A DNA stretch of 64,000 nt from Massilia agri. Lineage in GTDB: Bacteria; Pseudomonadota; Gammaproteobacteria; Burkholderiales; Burkholderiaceae_D. Shown here in pieces: positions 8,926 to 16,956 of this stretch. The stretch covers positions 62,001 through 126,000 of the forward strand of contig NZ_JANUHA010000004.1 in the NCBI RefSeq assembly GCF_024753255.1. Reading direction: 5' to 3'. Each line of letters opens with the position of its first letter. Position 1 is the stretch's first letter. The notes under the pieces were generated by a model. That model was given only the letters and a program-made list of their open reading frames with translations, was not told the DNA's origin and made no database searches. Both the position numbers and the translations under genes were made by a program.

Positions 8926-8975
8926 GAATTTAGTCCGTGTGGAAGCGAAGATGCGCTCTTCACCACGGAGCTTTC

Positions 8976-9593
8976 ATGTTTTCTCAACAGGTATTCCTGC
9001 AAGGCCTGGGCCTGGGCGCCAGCCTGATCATGGCCATCGGCGCCCAGAACGCCCACGTGATCCGCACCGGCGTGCGCGGCCACCACGTGGCGGCCACGGT
9101 CGCCACCTGCATCGTGGTCGACGTGGTCCTGATCGCGCTCGGCATCTCGGGCCTGGGCGCCCTGGTCGAGGCCTCGCCCACGGCGATGGCGGTGGCGCGC
9201 CATGGCGGCGCGGCCTTCCTCGTCTGGTATGGCTGGCGCTGCTGGAAGAGCAGCCTGCGCGGCGGCGCTTCCCTCGAACTCTCGCCCGACGCGAAAAGCC
9301 AGACCCTGGGCCGCGCGCTGGCCACCGTGCTTGCGCTGTCGCTGCTGAATCCGCACGTCTACCTCGACACCGTGGTGCTGCTGGGAGCGGTCGGCAGCAG
9401 CCTCGCGGGCGAGGCCCGCACCTCCTTCGCCGCGGGCGCGATGACGGCCTCCGTGCTGTGGTTCACGGCGCTGGGCCTGGGCGCGCAGCGCTTCGCCCGC
9501 GTGCTCGGCCGCCCCTCGGTATGGCGCGTGATCGAAGGCGCCACCGGCACCCTAATGCTGGTGCTGGCCGTGCTGCTGGTACGCGGAGCGTAA
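8976..9593 (+). CDS. argO: LysE/ArgO-type amino acid exporter
   Basis: A 205-residue inner membrane exporter of the LysE/ArgO family, about six membrane helices. Diagnostic parts are the first helix with GASLIMAIGAQNAHVIRTGVRG, near-invariant in the family, and SLLNPHVYLDTVVLLGAVG. Family members expel arginine or lysine in exchange for protons. The start has GGAG five bases upstream; an in-frame upstream ATG at 8937 lacks this. It is divergent from the ArgP-like regulator that presumably activates it. Confidence 0.92.
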   Translation: MFSQQVFLQGLGLGASLIMAIGAQNAHVIRTGVRGHHVAATVATCIVVDVVLIALGISGLGALVEASPTAMAVARHGGAAFLVWYGWRCWKSSLRGGASLELSPDAKSQTLGRALATVLALSLLNPHVYLDTVVLLGAVGSSLAGEARTSFAAGAMTASVLWFTALGLGAQRFARVLGRPSVWRVIEGATGTLMLVLAVLLVRGA

Positions 9594-9647
9594 GTCCGCC
9601 GCTCTGGCTATACTTGTGTTTCGACCAAGACCTGACGGAGCCGCGCC

Positions 9648-10703
9648 ATGAGCACTGACCTGCTGTCGAAGCTGGATATCCGCTATCCCATCATCCAGGC
9701 CCCGATGGCCAATATCTCGAGCGCGGCGCTGGCCGCCGCCGTGTCGGAGGCCGGCGCGCTGGGCTCGATCGCAGTGGGCGCCATGACGCCCGACGCCGCA
9801 CGGGCCGCGATCCGGGCCGTGCGCGAGAAGACCGGCCGCCCCTTCCAGGTGAATGTGTTCACGCATGTGCCAGCGCAGGCCGACGCCGCGCGCGAGGCCG
9901 CCTGGCTCGATTGGCTGCGTCCGCATTTCGAGCGCTTCGGCGCCCGGCCTCCGGCAGGACTGACCGAGATCTACGGTACCTTCGTCACCGACGACGCGAT
10001 GTGCGAGGTGATGCTGGCCGAGCGTCCCGCCGTGCTGAGCTTCCATTTCGGCCTGCCGCCGCAGGAGAAGATCGATGCCCTGAAGGCCGCCGGCATCACC
10101 TTGTTCGCCACCGCGACCTCGCTTGACGAGGCGCGCCGGATCGAAGCGGCCGGCATCGACGCCATCGTCGCCCAGGGCATCGAGGCGGGCGGGCACCGCG
10201 GCGTCTTCGATCCGCAAGCGCCGGACGCCGCCTTGAGCACCGTCGAACTGCTGCAGCAGCTGCACGGCAAGACCTCCCTGCCCCTGATCGCGGCGGGCGG
10301 CATCATGGATGGCGCGCAGATCCGCACCGCGCTCCATTACGGCGCCAGCGCGGTCCAGATGGGCAGCGCCTTCATCGCCTGTCCGGAATCGTCCGCTTCG
10401 CCCCACCACCGCTCCCTCATCGCGGGTGGCGCCCAGCTCGAGACCGAACTCACCCCCGTCATCTCGGGACGCGCGGCGCGCGGCATCGTGAACCGCCAGT
10501 TCCGTGACGTCGGCGCGCCCGGGCATCCACCCGTGCCCGACTATCCGATCGCCTACGACGCCGCCAAGCAGCTGCACGCGGCCGCGTCAGCCAAAGGCAA
10601 CCAGGAATATTCGGTCAACTGGGGCGGCACCAACTTCGCGCAGGCGCGTGCCATGCCGGCGGCGGAACTGGTCGCGGCGCTGGTGGCGGAAATGCAGGCT
10701 TAA
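9648..10703 (+). CDS. Nitronate monooxygenase family flavoprotein
   Basis: A 351-residue TIM-barrel FMN enzyme of the nitronate monooxygenase (2-nitropropane dioxygenase) family, which oxidises alkyl nitronates such as propionate-3-nitronate. Visible are the N-terminal YPIIQAPMANISSAALAAAVSEAGALGSI, the QGIEAGGHRG loop with the conserved His, and the FMN phosphate site LIAAGGIMDG with ALHYGASAVQMGSAFI. The stop codon overlaps that of the convergent LysR gene in a shared TTAA. A nitroreductase and quinone-reductase-like gene lie 1-2 kb away, so the neighbourhood looks devoted to nitro or electrophile detoxification. Confidence 0.9.
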   Translation: MSTDLLSKLDIRYPIIQAPMANISSAALAAAVSEAGALGSIAVGAMTPDAARAAIRAVREKTGRPFQVNVFTHVPAQADAAREAAWLDWLRPHFERFGARPPAGLTEIYGTFVTDDAMCEVMLAERPAVLSFHFGLPPQEKIDALKAAGITLFATATSLDEARRIEAAGIDAIVAQGIEAGGHRGVFDPQAPDAALSTVELLQQLHGKTSLPLIAAGGIMDGAQIRTALHYGASAVQMGSAFIACPESSASPHHRSLIAGGAQLETELTPVISGRAARGIVNRQFRDVGAPGHPPVPDYPIAYDAAKQLHAAASAKGNQEYSVNWGGTNFAQARAMPAAELVAALVAEMQA

Positions 10704-11605
10704 GTCCCGCGCGCGAGCGGCCGGCAGCGCTCCTCGATCAGCGCGTGCAGCAGCTTGACCGCCGGCGAGAACTGCCGGCGGTGCGGGCACACCAGGCTCA
10801 GGGGCGTGGGCTCGCCCGGCAGGTCCGGCAGCAGCACGTCCAGCCGCCCCTGCGCCACATCCGCGCTCACGTCGAGCCAGGATTTATAGGCGACGCCTTC
10901 GCCGGCCACCGCCCAGCGCCGCACGACTTCCGCATCGTCGCTCACCAGCCGCCCCGTCACCTGCACGACCTTCGCGCCGTCCGCCGTCGGGAAGGACCAG
11001 CGGTCGTAGGTGCGCCCGCGCAGCCGGTATTGCAGGCAGTTGTGGTCCGCCAGTTCCTCGAGTGAGGAAGGCCTGCCGTGCCGCGCGATGTAGTCTTTCG
11101 ACGCGACCAGAACGCGGCGGTTCTCGGGCGCGACCGGCAGGGCGACATAGCTGGCATCGTCGATCTGGCCGTAGCGCAGCGCGATGTCGACGGGATCGCG
11201 GAACACGTCCGCCACCTGGTCCGACACCAGCAGCTGGATGTCGAGCCCCGGATGGTCGCGGCGGAATTCCGAGATCCAGGGCAGCAGCAGGTTGCGCCCG
11301 AAGTCAGAGGGCGCCGCGATCTGCAGCGTGCCGGTCAGGCAGCCGGCATCGCCGCGGATGCCGTCGAAGCCGTCGCGCAGGGCCTGCAGCGCATCCTGGG
11401 CGAAGGGCAGGTAGCGCTTGCCCTCTTCGGTCAGGCGCAGGCTGCGTGTGGAGCGCGCGAACAGGCGGATGTCGAGTTCGCGCTCGAGGCGCCCGATCGC
11501 GGCGCTGGCCTGGCCCGGCAGCAGGTTGACCTCGCGCGCGGCCCGGGAAAAGCTGCCCAGGGCGGCGGTGCGGACGAACAGGGCCAGGTCGTCTAGCCTG
11601 ATCAT
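10700..11605 (-). CDS. LysR-family transcriptional regulator
   Basis: A 301-residue LysR regulator with an N-terminal helix-turn-helix (LALFVRTAALGSFSRAAREVNLLPGQASAAIGRLE) and an effector domain typical of the large CrgA/DsdC-like group. The start is the ATG of MIRLDDL; sequence reading further upstream in this frame belongs to the opposite strand gene. It is divergent from the zinc-binding-dehydrogenase-like gene with about 100 bp between starts, the usual arrangement for a LysR regulator and its target. The inducer is unknown, but targets may include the quinone reductase and nitroreductase genes. Confidence 0.9.
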   Translation of the reverse strand: MIRLDDLALFVRTAALGSFSRAAREVNLLPGQASAAIGRLERELDIRLFARSTRSLRLTEEGKRYLPFAQDALQALRDGFDGIRGDAGCLTGTLQIAAPSDFGRNLLLPWISEFRRDHPGLDIQLLVSDQVADVFRDPVDIALRYGQIDDASYVALPVAPENRRVLVASKDYIARHGRPSSLEELADHNCLQYRLRGRTYDRWSFPTADGAKVVQVTGRLVSDDAEVVRRWAVAGEGVAYKSWLDVSADVAQGRLDVLLPDLPGEPTPLSLVCPHRRQFSPAVKLLHALIEERCRPLARGT

Positions 11606-11707
11606 TTTCTCTCCAGCTGTGAAAGTGAAATCGCTCCAGCCGGCTTTTTCCCTGCCGGGCTGCCCAATAGAATCGTCGGCAAGTCCAAAACTTACCGGAG
11701 ATTCAAC

Positions 11708-12715
11708 ATGAAAGCAGTAGTGTATACCCAGCACGGCCTGCCCATCAGCGACCCCGCTTCCCTGCACGAGGTCGAGCTGCCGATGCCCCTGGCCGGCCCC
11801 CACGACCTGCTGGTCGAAGTGCGCGCCGTCTCGGTCAACCCGGTGGACACCAAGATCCGCAAGGGCGCGGCCGTCACGGAACCGCGCGTGCTGGGCTGGG
11901 ACGCCAGCGGCATCGTGCGCGCCGTCGGCGGCAGCGTCACCCTGTTCAAGGAAGGCGACGAAGTCTTCTACGCCGGCTCGCTCCTGCGCCCCGGCTCGAA
12001 CAGCCAGTTCCAGGCCGTGGACGAGCGCATCGTCGGCCGCAAGCCGTCCTCGCTCGGCCATGCCCAGGCGGCCGCCCTGCCCCTGACCTCGATCACGGCC
12101 TGGGAGCTGCTGTTCGACCGCCTCAAGGTGGAGGAAGGCGGCGGCGCCGGCAAGTCCTTGCTCGTCATCGGCGCGGCCGGCGGCGTCGGCTCGATCCTGG
12201 TACAGTTGGCGCGCAAGCTCACCGCATTGACCGTCGTCGCTTCCGCCTCGCGCGAGGAAAGCCGCAACTGGGTGCGCGAACTCGGCGCCCAGCATGTGGT
12301 CGACCACACCCAGCCCCTGCGCCCGCAGCTGGAAGCGCTCGGCTTTTCCAACGTCGACATCGTCATCAGCCTGACCCACACCGACAGGCACTACGACGCC
12401 ATCGTCGACGTGCTGGCCCCGCAGGGACAGTTCGCGCTGATCGACGACCCGGCCCAGCTCGACGCCGTGCCGCTCAAGCGCAAGTCGATCTCGCTGCACT
12501 GGGAACTGATGTTCACGCGCTCGATGTTCGAGACCGCCGACATGGTCAAGCAACATGAATTGCTGAACCGTGTGTCCGGCATGGTCGACGCCGGGGAGCT
12601 GCGCACGACCCTGGGCGAACACTACGGCCGCATCTCGGCCGGGAACCTGCGCCGCGCCCATGCGCTGATCGAAAGCGGCCGTGCGGTCGGCAAGATCGTG
12701 CTCGAAGATTTTTAA
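11708..12715 (+). CDS. Quinone-oxidoreductase-like MDR enzyme (ZADH family)
   Basis: A 335-residue medium-chain dehydrogenase/reductase of the zinc-binding alcohol dehydrogenase/quinone reductase family. It has an N-terminal GroES-like fold (VEVRAVSVNPVDTKIRKG) and a Rossmann domain with GAAGGVGSILVQLA. The catalytic-zinc cysteine is replaced in SVNPVD, so it probably acts as an NADPH-dependent quinone or enone reductase. The ATG follows CGGAG. The nitroreductase gene begins 28 bp downstream on the same strand, indicating a bicistronic unit divergent from the LysR regulator. Confidence 0.88.
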   Translation: MKAVVYTQHGLPISDPASLHEVELPMPLAGPHDLLVEVRAVSVNPVDTKIRKGAAVTEPRVLGWDASGIVRAVGGSVTLFKEGDEVFYAGSLLRPGSNSQFQAVDERIVGRKPSSLGHAQAAALPLTSITAWELLFDRLKVEEGGGAGKSLLVIGAAGGVGSILVQLARKLTALTVVASASREESRNWVRELGAQHVVDHTQPLRPQLEALGFSNVDIVISLTHTDRHYDAIVDVLAPQGQFALIDDPAQLDAVPLKRKSISLHWELMFTRSMFETADMVKQHELLNRVSGMVDAGELRTTLGEHYGRISAGNLRRAHALIESGRAVGKIVLEDF

Positions 12716-12743
12716 GTTGTTCAGTGAAAGAAGGAAGAAACAG

Positions 12744-13397
12744 ATGGATATTCTCTCGGCAGCCCGCAAGCGCCATACCGCCAAGGCCTACGACAAGGAA
12801 CGCCAGATCCCCGAAGAGCTGATGCAGCAGGTCTACTCCCTGCTGCGCCACAGCCCCTCCTCGGTGAACTCGCAGCCCTGGCACTTCATCGTCGCCAATA
12901 CCCCCGAGGGCAAGGCGCGCGTGGCCAAGGCGGCGCAGGGCGGCTACGGCTACAACGCGGCCAAGATCCTGGACGCCTCGCACGTGATCGTGTTCTGCTC
13001 GCGCATCGACATGGACGACGCCCACCTGGAGCGCCTGCTGGCCCAGGAAGGCAAGGACGGCCGCTTCCGCGACGACGCCGCCCGCGCCGGCCAGGACGCG
13101 GGCCGCCGCGGCTACGTGCATACCCACCGCTACACGACGCGCGACATGCCGCAGTGGCTGGAAAAACAGGTCTACCTGGCCCTCGGCACCGCCCTGCTGG
13201 GCGCCGCCGCCCTGGGCATCGACGCCACCCCGATGGAAGGCTTCGACCAGAAGATCCTGGACGAGGAGTTCGGCCTGCACGCGCAAGGCCTGGCGAGCGT
13301 GGTGCTGGCCAGCTTCGGTTATTCCTCGGATGCGGACTTCAACGCCGGCCTGCCGAAGTCGCGCCTGCCGGAAGAGCTGACCTTCACCTTCGTCTGA
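12744..13397 (+). CDS. nfsB: Oxygen-insensitive NAD(P)H nitroreductase, NfsB type
   Basis: A 217-residue FMN nitroreductase. The N-terminal RKRHTAKAYDKERQIP and SPSSVNSQPWHFIVA segments and the C-terminal GIDATPMEGFDQKILDEEFGL match the NfsB/NfnB group, which reduces nitroaromatics and quinones with NAD(P)H. GAAGGAAG lies just upstream of the chosen ATG. It is probably translated from the same transcript as the preceding reductase and under control of the divergent LysR regulator. Length is as expected for the family, with no truncation. Confidence 0.92.
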   Translation: MDILSAARKRHTAKAYDKERQIPEELMQQVYSLLRHSPSSVNSQPWHFIVANTPEGKARVAKAAQGGYGYNAAKILDASHVIVFCSRIDMDDAHLERLLAQEGKDGRFRDDAARAGQDAGRRGYVHTHRYTTRDMPQWLEKQVYLALGTALLGAAALGIDATPMEGFDQKILDEEFGLHAQGLASVVLASFGYSSDADFNAGLPKSRLPEELTFTFV

Positions 13398-13431
13398 GTC
13401 AGCCAAGTCGGGCGTACGCCGCCCCATGCGC

Positions 13432-13911
13432 TCAGCATGGAAGCGTCTTCTCCATGAACACCGACTCCAGCACGATGCCGCTGCGGTGCGGATACGTTTC
13501 GCGGCGCAGCGCCACATAGCCGGCGCGTTCGTAGGCCGGCACCGCATTCAGCGAAGACGAGAGGAAGAGCCGGCGCAGGCCGTGGCGCAGGGCCATCGCG
13601 TCGAGCGCCGCCAGCAGGCGCCGCGCGACGCCGCGCCCCTGCTGCGCCGGATCGACGAAGGCGGCATCGAGTTCGCCCGTGTCCAGGTTCAGGATCGCGT
13701 AGCCGAGCAGTTGCCCGTCCGCTTCCTCCACCAGTGCGCCGCCCGCCGCGATCAGGGCCGTCATCTGTTCGGGTGGCGCGGCCGCGCACCAGGTGTCGAT
13801 GACCTCAAGCGGATAGTGGCTCGCGCAGCTGGCGCGTATCGCACGGGTGCGCAGGGCCCACAGTTCAGGCAGGTCGGCGAGTATGGCGCGGCGCCGGGTA
13901 GGCGTGCTCAT
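13432..13911 (-). CDS. GNAT family N-acetyltransferase
   Basis: A 159-residue GNAT acetyltransferase. The acetyl-CoA binding motif appears as VDPAQQGRGVARRLLAAL around residue 100, and the C-terminal LNAVPAYERAGYVALRRE segment is typical. The start MSTPTRR is preferred over an upstream ATG that would add a non-conserved extension. It converges with nfsB and is divergent from the histidine phosphatase gene. The substrate cannot be predicted. Confidence 0.88.
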   Translation of the reverse strand: MSTPTRRRAILADLPELWALRTRAIRASCASHYPLEVIDTWCAAAPPEQMTALIAAGGALVEEADGQLLGYAILNLDTGELDAAFVDPAQQGRGVARRLLAALDAMALRHGLRRLFLSSSLNAVPAYERAGYVALRRETYPHRSGIVLESVFMEKTLPC

Positions 13912-14020
13912 CTTGTCTCCATCGAAGGGATGCACCAGTCTATGATGCTGCCGTGCGCTCGTCCATGGCCCAAGGCAGGATAATGCGACGGCGAGCCCCG
14001 CAGCCGATGGAGAAGACGCC

Positions 14021-14611
14021 ATGCTTCGACGATGCTTCCTGGCCCTGACGACCCTGCTTGCCACGCCGCCGGCGGCGGCGCAGTCCGATCTCTGGCAAAG
14101 CCTGCAGGGCGGCGGCCACGTGCTGCTCATCCGTCACGCGCTCACCACCCCCGGCATCGGCGATCCGCCCGGTTTCCGCCTGGCCGCCTGCGCCACCCAG
14201 CGCAATCTGTCGGAGCAGGGCAAGCGCGACGCCGTGGCCATCGGCGCCGTCTTGCGCCAGCGCGGCATCCCGCTCGGCCCCGTGCTGTCGAGCCGCTGGT
14301 GCCGCTGCCTCGATACCGCCCGCCTCGCCTTCGGCCGCGTCGAGGAAGCGCCGATGCTCGATTCCATGTTCCAGGACAGCGACGCCGCCGGGCGCGCCAA
14401 GGTACGCGAGGTGCTGGCGCGCATCGCCCTCTGGCGCCAGGCGGGCGGCAAGGATAATCTGGTGCTGGTGACGCACGACGTGAACATCCGCGCCCTGGTC
14501 GATGCGTATGTGGAGCAGGGCGGCATCGTGGTGGCGCAGCCGGTCGACGGGCGGCTGCGGGTGGTGGGCCGCCTTCCCCTGTCAACCGTTCTTCCAAGGA
14601 GAGTCCCATGA
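14021..14611 (+). CDS. Secreted histidine phosphatase family protein
   Basis: A 196-residue member of the histidine phosphatase superfamily. A signal peptide (residues 1-20, ending AAA) points to the periplasm. The catalytic motif is LIRHA with Arg38-His39, and LVTHDVNIRAL supplies the second His. Family members with this architecture include lipopolysaccharide core heptose phosphatases and uncharacterised periplasmic phosphatases. It overlaps the following DUF6152 gene by four bases, so the three genes onwards are probably one operon. Confidence 0.88.
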   Translation: MLRRCFLALTTLLATPPAAAQSDLWQSLQGGGHVLLIRHALTTPGIGDPPGFRLAACATQRNLSEQGKRDAVAIGAVLRQRGIPLGPVLSSRWCRCLDTARLAFGRVEEAPMLDSMFQDSDAAGRAKVREVLARIALWRQAGGKDNLVLVTHDVNIRALVDAYVEQGGIVVAQPVDGRLRVVGRLPLSTVLPRRVP

Positions 14612-14946
14612 AACGCTGGTTTTTGCTGGCCGCGCTGGTGGCCACCTCCGCTTCCGCCCACCATGGCTGGAGCGAATACAACGCCGACAAGCCGCTCACC
14701 CTGTCCGGCACCATCGAGGAGTCCGGCTACCTGCAGCCGCACGGCTTCGTGCGCCTGAAGATGGCCGACAAGACCTGGATGGTGGTGCTGGCGCCGCCCT
14801 CGCGCATGGAAAACCGCGGCCTGCCGAAGGAAAACCTGGCGGTGGGCGGCCAGGCCACGGTCCATGGTTATCCACACCGCAGCAACGCGACCGAGCTGCG
14901 CGCCGAACGGATCACCATCAAGGACAAGACCACGGAGCTGCGCTGA
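14608..14946 (+). CDS. DUF6152 family secreted protein
   Basis: A 112-residue protein with a signal peptide (ending ASAHHGW) and a small beta-rich domain seen in the DUF6152 family, often found in proteobacteria near membrane proteins; function unknown. The processed protein would start with a His-His pair, a possible metal ligand. Its start overlaps the phosphatase stop and its stop overlaps the next gene's ATG, so translation is likely coupled across the three. Confidence 0.8.
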   Translation: MKRWFLLAALVATSASAHHGWSEYNADKPLTLSGTIEESGYLQPHGFVRLKMADKTWMVVLAPPSRMENRGLPKENLAVGGQATVHGYPHRSNATELRAERITIKDKTTELR

Positions 14947-15425
14947 TGCCCTTGCAAGACGCGGCCGCTCTGGCCGCGTCCCTGCCGCTGGCGCAGGCCA
15001 TGCGTGAGCATCCCTGGCTGTATCCGGCGGTCGAGACCCTGCACATCGTCGGCTTCGCCCTGCTGGTGGGCGCGGTCGCGATGTTCGACCTGCGCGTGCT
15101 CGGTTTCGGCCGCCAGCTGCCGGTGCGCGCGCTGGCGCGCCACTTGCTGCCCTGGTCGGCCGGCAGCATGCTGCTGGTGCTGCCGACCGGCCTGCTGCTC
15201 TTCATGGCCGACCCGGCCGCCCTGCTGGCGAACCGGGTCTTCCTGCTCAAGCTGGCCCTGATCGTGCTGGCGGGCGTCAACGCGCTCGCCTTCCACGCCG
15301 GACCGTATCGCGGCGCCGACGCCTGGGACGCACGCGCGCCCGGCCGGGCCGTCCTGCACGCCCTGCTGTCGCTCGGCCTGTGGATCGCCGTGATCGCCAG
15401 CGGACGCCTGCTCGCCTATTTCTGA
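14946..15425 (+). CDS. DUF6644-like membrane protein
   Basis: A 159-residue protein with about four membrane helices: LHIVGFALLVGAVAMFDL near residues 35-55, LLPWSAGSMLLVLPTGLLLFM, VFLLKLALIVLAGVNALAFH and a final LLSLGLWIAVIASGRLLAYF. This matches the DUF6644-type membrane proteins that commonly follow DUF6152 genes. Function is unknown; the paired conservation suggests the secreted and membrane proteins work together. The ATG overlaps the preceding stop (ATGA). Confidence 0.78.
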   Translation: MPLQDAAALAASLPLAQAMREHPWLYPAVETLHIVGFALLVGAVAMFDLRVLGFGRQLPVRALARHLLPWSAGSMLLVLPTGLLLFMADPAALLANRVFLLKLALIVLAGVNALAFHAGPYRGADAWDARAPGRAVLHALLSLGLWIAVIASGRLLAYF

Positions 15426-15470
15426 GCGCCGGTTGCCAAGGCAGGTAGACGGCACTATGCTGGACGGATC

Positions 15471-16157
15471 ATGTGCGTCAATTACCACTCTCCCACCCGT
15501 GAACAGTTCGGCACCCTCGGGGCCTTCAGCGAGCTGCCGGCCGACTGGCGCTGGCCCGAGGAAGTCTGGAAGGACTATTCGGCTCCCATCGTACGCCGGG
15601 GCAGCGACGGCGGCCCCATGGCCTGCCTGGCCAGCTACGGCATGGTCCCGCGCCGCCACATTCCGCCCGGCGTGAAACCTTTCGACACCATGAACGCGCG
15701 CGCCGAATCGCTGGGCGAGCGGCGTTCCTTCGCGCCCGCCTGGCGCCGCCTGCAGCTGTGCGCGGTGCCGATGGCCTGGTTCTACGAGCCCTGCTACGAG
15801 AGCGGCCGCGCCGTGCGCCACGCGATCGGCATGGCTGACGACAGCCTGTTCTACGTCGCCGGCCTGTGGCGCGAATGGACGGAAGCCGACGGGACGCTGT
15901 CGTCCTCCTTCACCCAGATCACGATCAACGCCGACGACCATCCCTTGATGTCGCGCATGCACAAGCCGGACGACGAGAAACGTTCGCTCGTGGTGATCGC
16001 CCCCGACGAAATGGAAGACTGGCTGGCCTGCCGCGACGTCGAGACGGCGCGCAGCTTCCTGCGCCACTACCCGGCGGCGCGCATGAAGGACTGGGCGGCG
16101 CCGCAAGCGGTGGCGAAGAAAACACCTGAACCGTCGCCGAACCTCTCGCTGTTCTGA
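15471..16157 (+). CDS. SOS response-associated peptidase (SRAP, HMCES/YedK family)
   Basis: A 228-residue SRAP-domain protein. Family members crosslink through Cys2 to abasic sites in single-stranded DNA and shield them. All active residues can be seen: Cys2 exposed after Met removal, Asn75 in MNARAES, Glu106 in FYEP and His164 in MSRMHKP. The N-terminus MCVNY differs from the more common MCGR, and the sequence contains LASYGMVP where others have WGLIP, so it belongs to a divergent subgroup. The next gene follows after 21 bp. Confidence 0.88.
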   Translation: MCVNYHSPTREQFGTLGAFSELPADWRWPEEVWKDYSAPIVRRGSDGGPMACLASYGMVPRRHIPPGVKPFDTMNARAESLGERRSFAPAWRRLQLCAVPMAWFYEPCYESGRAVRHAIGMADDSLFYVAGLWREWTEADGTLSSSFTQITINADDHPLMSRMHKPDDEKRSLVVIAPDEMEDWLACRDVETARSFLRHYPAARMKDWAAPQAVAKKTPEPSPNLSLF

Positions 16158-16178
16158 ACCGTGCTACATTCGGGCATC

Positions 16179-16955
16179 ATGCTCAAACACGTCATCGTCT
16201 CCACCCTCGCCCTGGCCGCCACGGCCGGAGCCAGCGCCCAGGCCAACGTCCCGATCTACGGCTACGTCGTCAAGAACAGCTACCCGCACGATCCGAAAGC
16301 CTTTACGCAGGGCCTGTTCTTCCGCGACGGCCACCTCTATGAAACGACGGGTCGCAACGGCACGTCCTCGCTGCGCAAGGTGGAACTGAACACCGGCAAG
16401 GTGCTGCAGAAGGCCGATATGCCGCAAGAGATCTTCGGCGAAGGCTCGACCGCGGTCGGCAACGACATCGTCGCCCTCACCTGGACCTCCCAGGTCGGCT
16501 ACGTCTTCGACATGAAGACCTTCAAGCTGAAGCAGACCTTCAAGTACGTGGGCGAAGGCTGGGGCCTGGCCAGCGACGCGAAGCAGGTCTACATGAGCGA
16601 CGGCAGTTCCTTCATCCGCATCCTCGAGCCGAAAACCTACAAGGAGCTGCGCCGCATCCAGGTGACGCACAAGGGCCAGCCCATCGAAAGGCTCAACGAA
16701 CTCGAGATGGTCGACGGCGAGCTGTTCTCCAACGTCTGGGGCAGTGAACTGATCCTGCGCATCGACCCCGCCAACGGCAGCGTGAAGGGCGTGATCAACC
16801 TCGAGGGCCTGCTGCCGGCGGCGCAGCGCGGCACCCTCGATCCGGACGCGGTCCTGAACGGCATCGCCTGGGACGCCAAGCGCAAGCGCCTGTTCGTCAC
16901 CGGCAAGCTGTGGCCCAAGGTCTTCGAGATCGAACTCAGGCCGCAGACGCGCTGA
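16179..16955 (+). CDS. Glutaminyl-peptide cyclotransferase, secreted
   Basis: A 258-residue protein of the bacterial/plant-type glutaminyl cyclase family (five-bladed propeller), which converts N-terminal glutamine to pyroglutamate. A signal peptide ends at ASAQA. Family segments are YPHDPKAFTQGLFFRDGHLYETTG, RLNELEMVDGELFSNVW and LNGIAWDAKRKRLFVTGKLWPKVFEI. The ATG at 16179 is preferred because a signal peptide starts directly there. It converges with the MDR dehydrogenase gene, with one base between the stops. Confidence 0.9.
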   Translation: MLKHVIVSTLALAATAGASAQANVPIYGYVVKNSYPHDPKAFTQGLFFRDGHLYETTGRNGTSSLRKVELNTGKVLQKADMPQEIFGEGSTAVGNDIVALTWTSQVGYVFDMKTFKLKQTFKYVGEGWGLASDAKQVYMSDGSSFIRILEPKTYKELRRIQVTHKGQPIERLNELEMVDGELFSNVWGSELILRIDPANGSVKGVINLEGLLPAAQRGTLDPDAVLNGIAWDAKRKRLFVTGKLWPKVFEIELRPQTR

Positions 16956-16956
16956 T

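Noticed and set aside
11606..12784. An N-terminal extension of the LysR gene through the opposite-strand MDR gene
   Set aside because: The LysR family start (MIRLDDLALF) is at 11605; the extension is shadow sequence.
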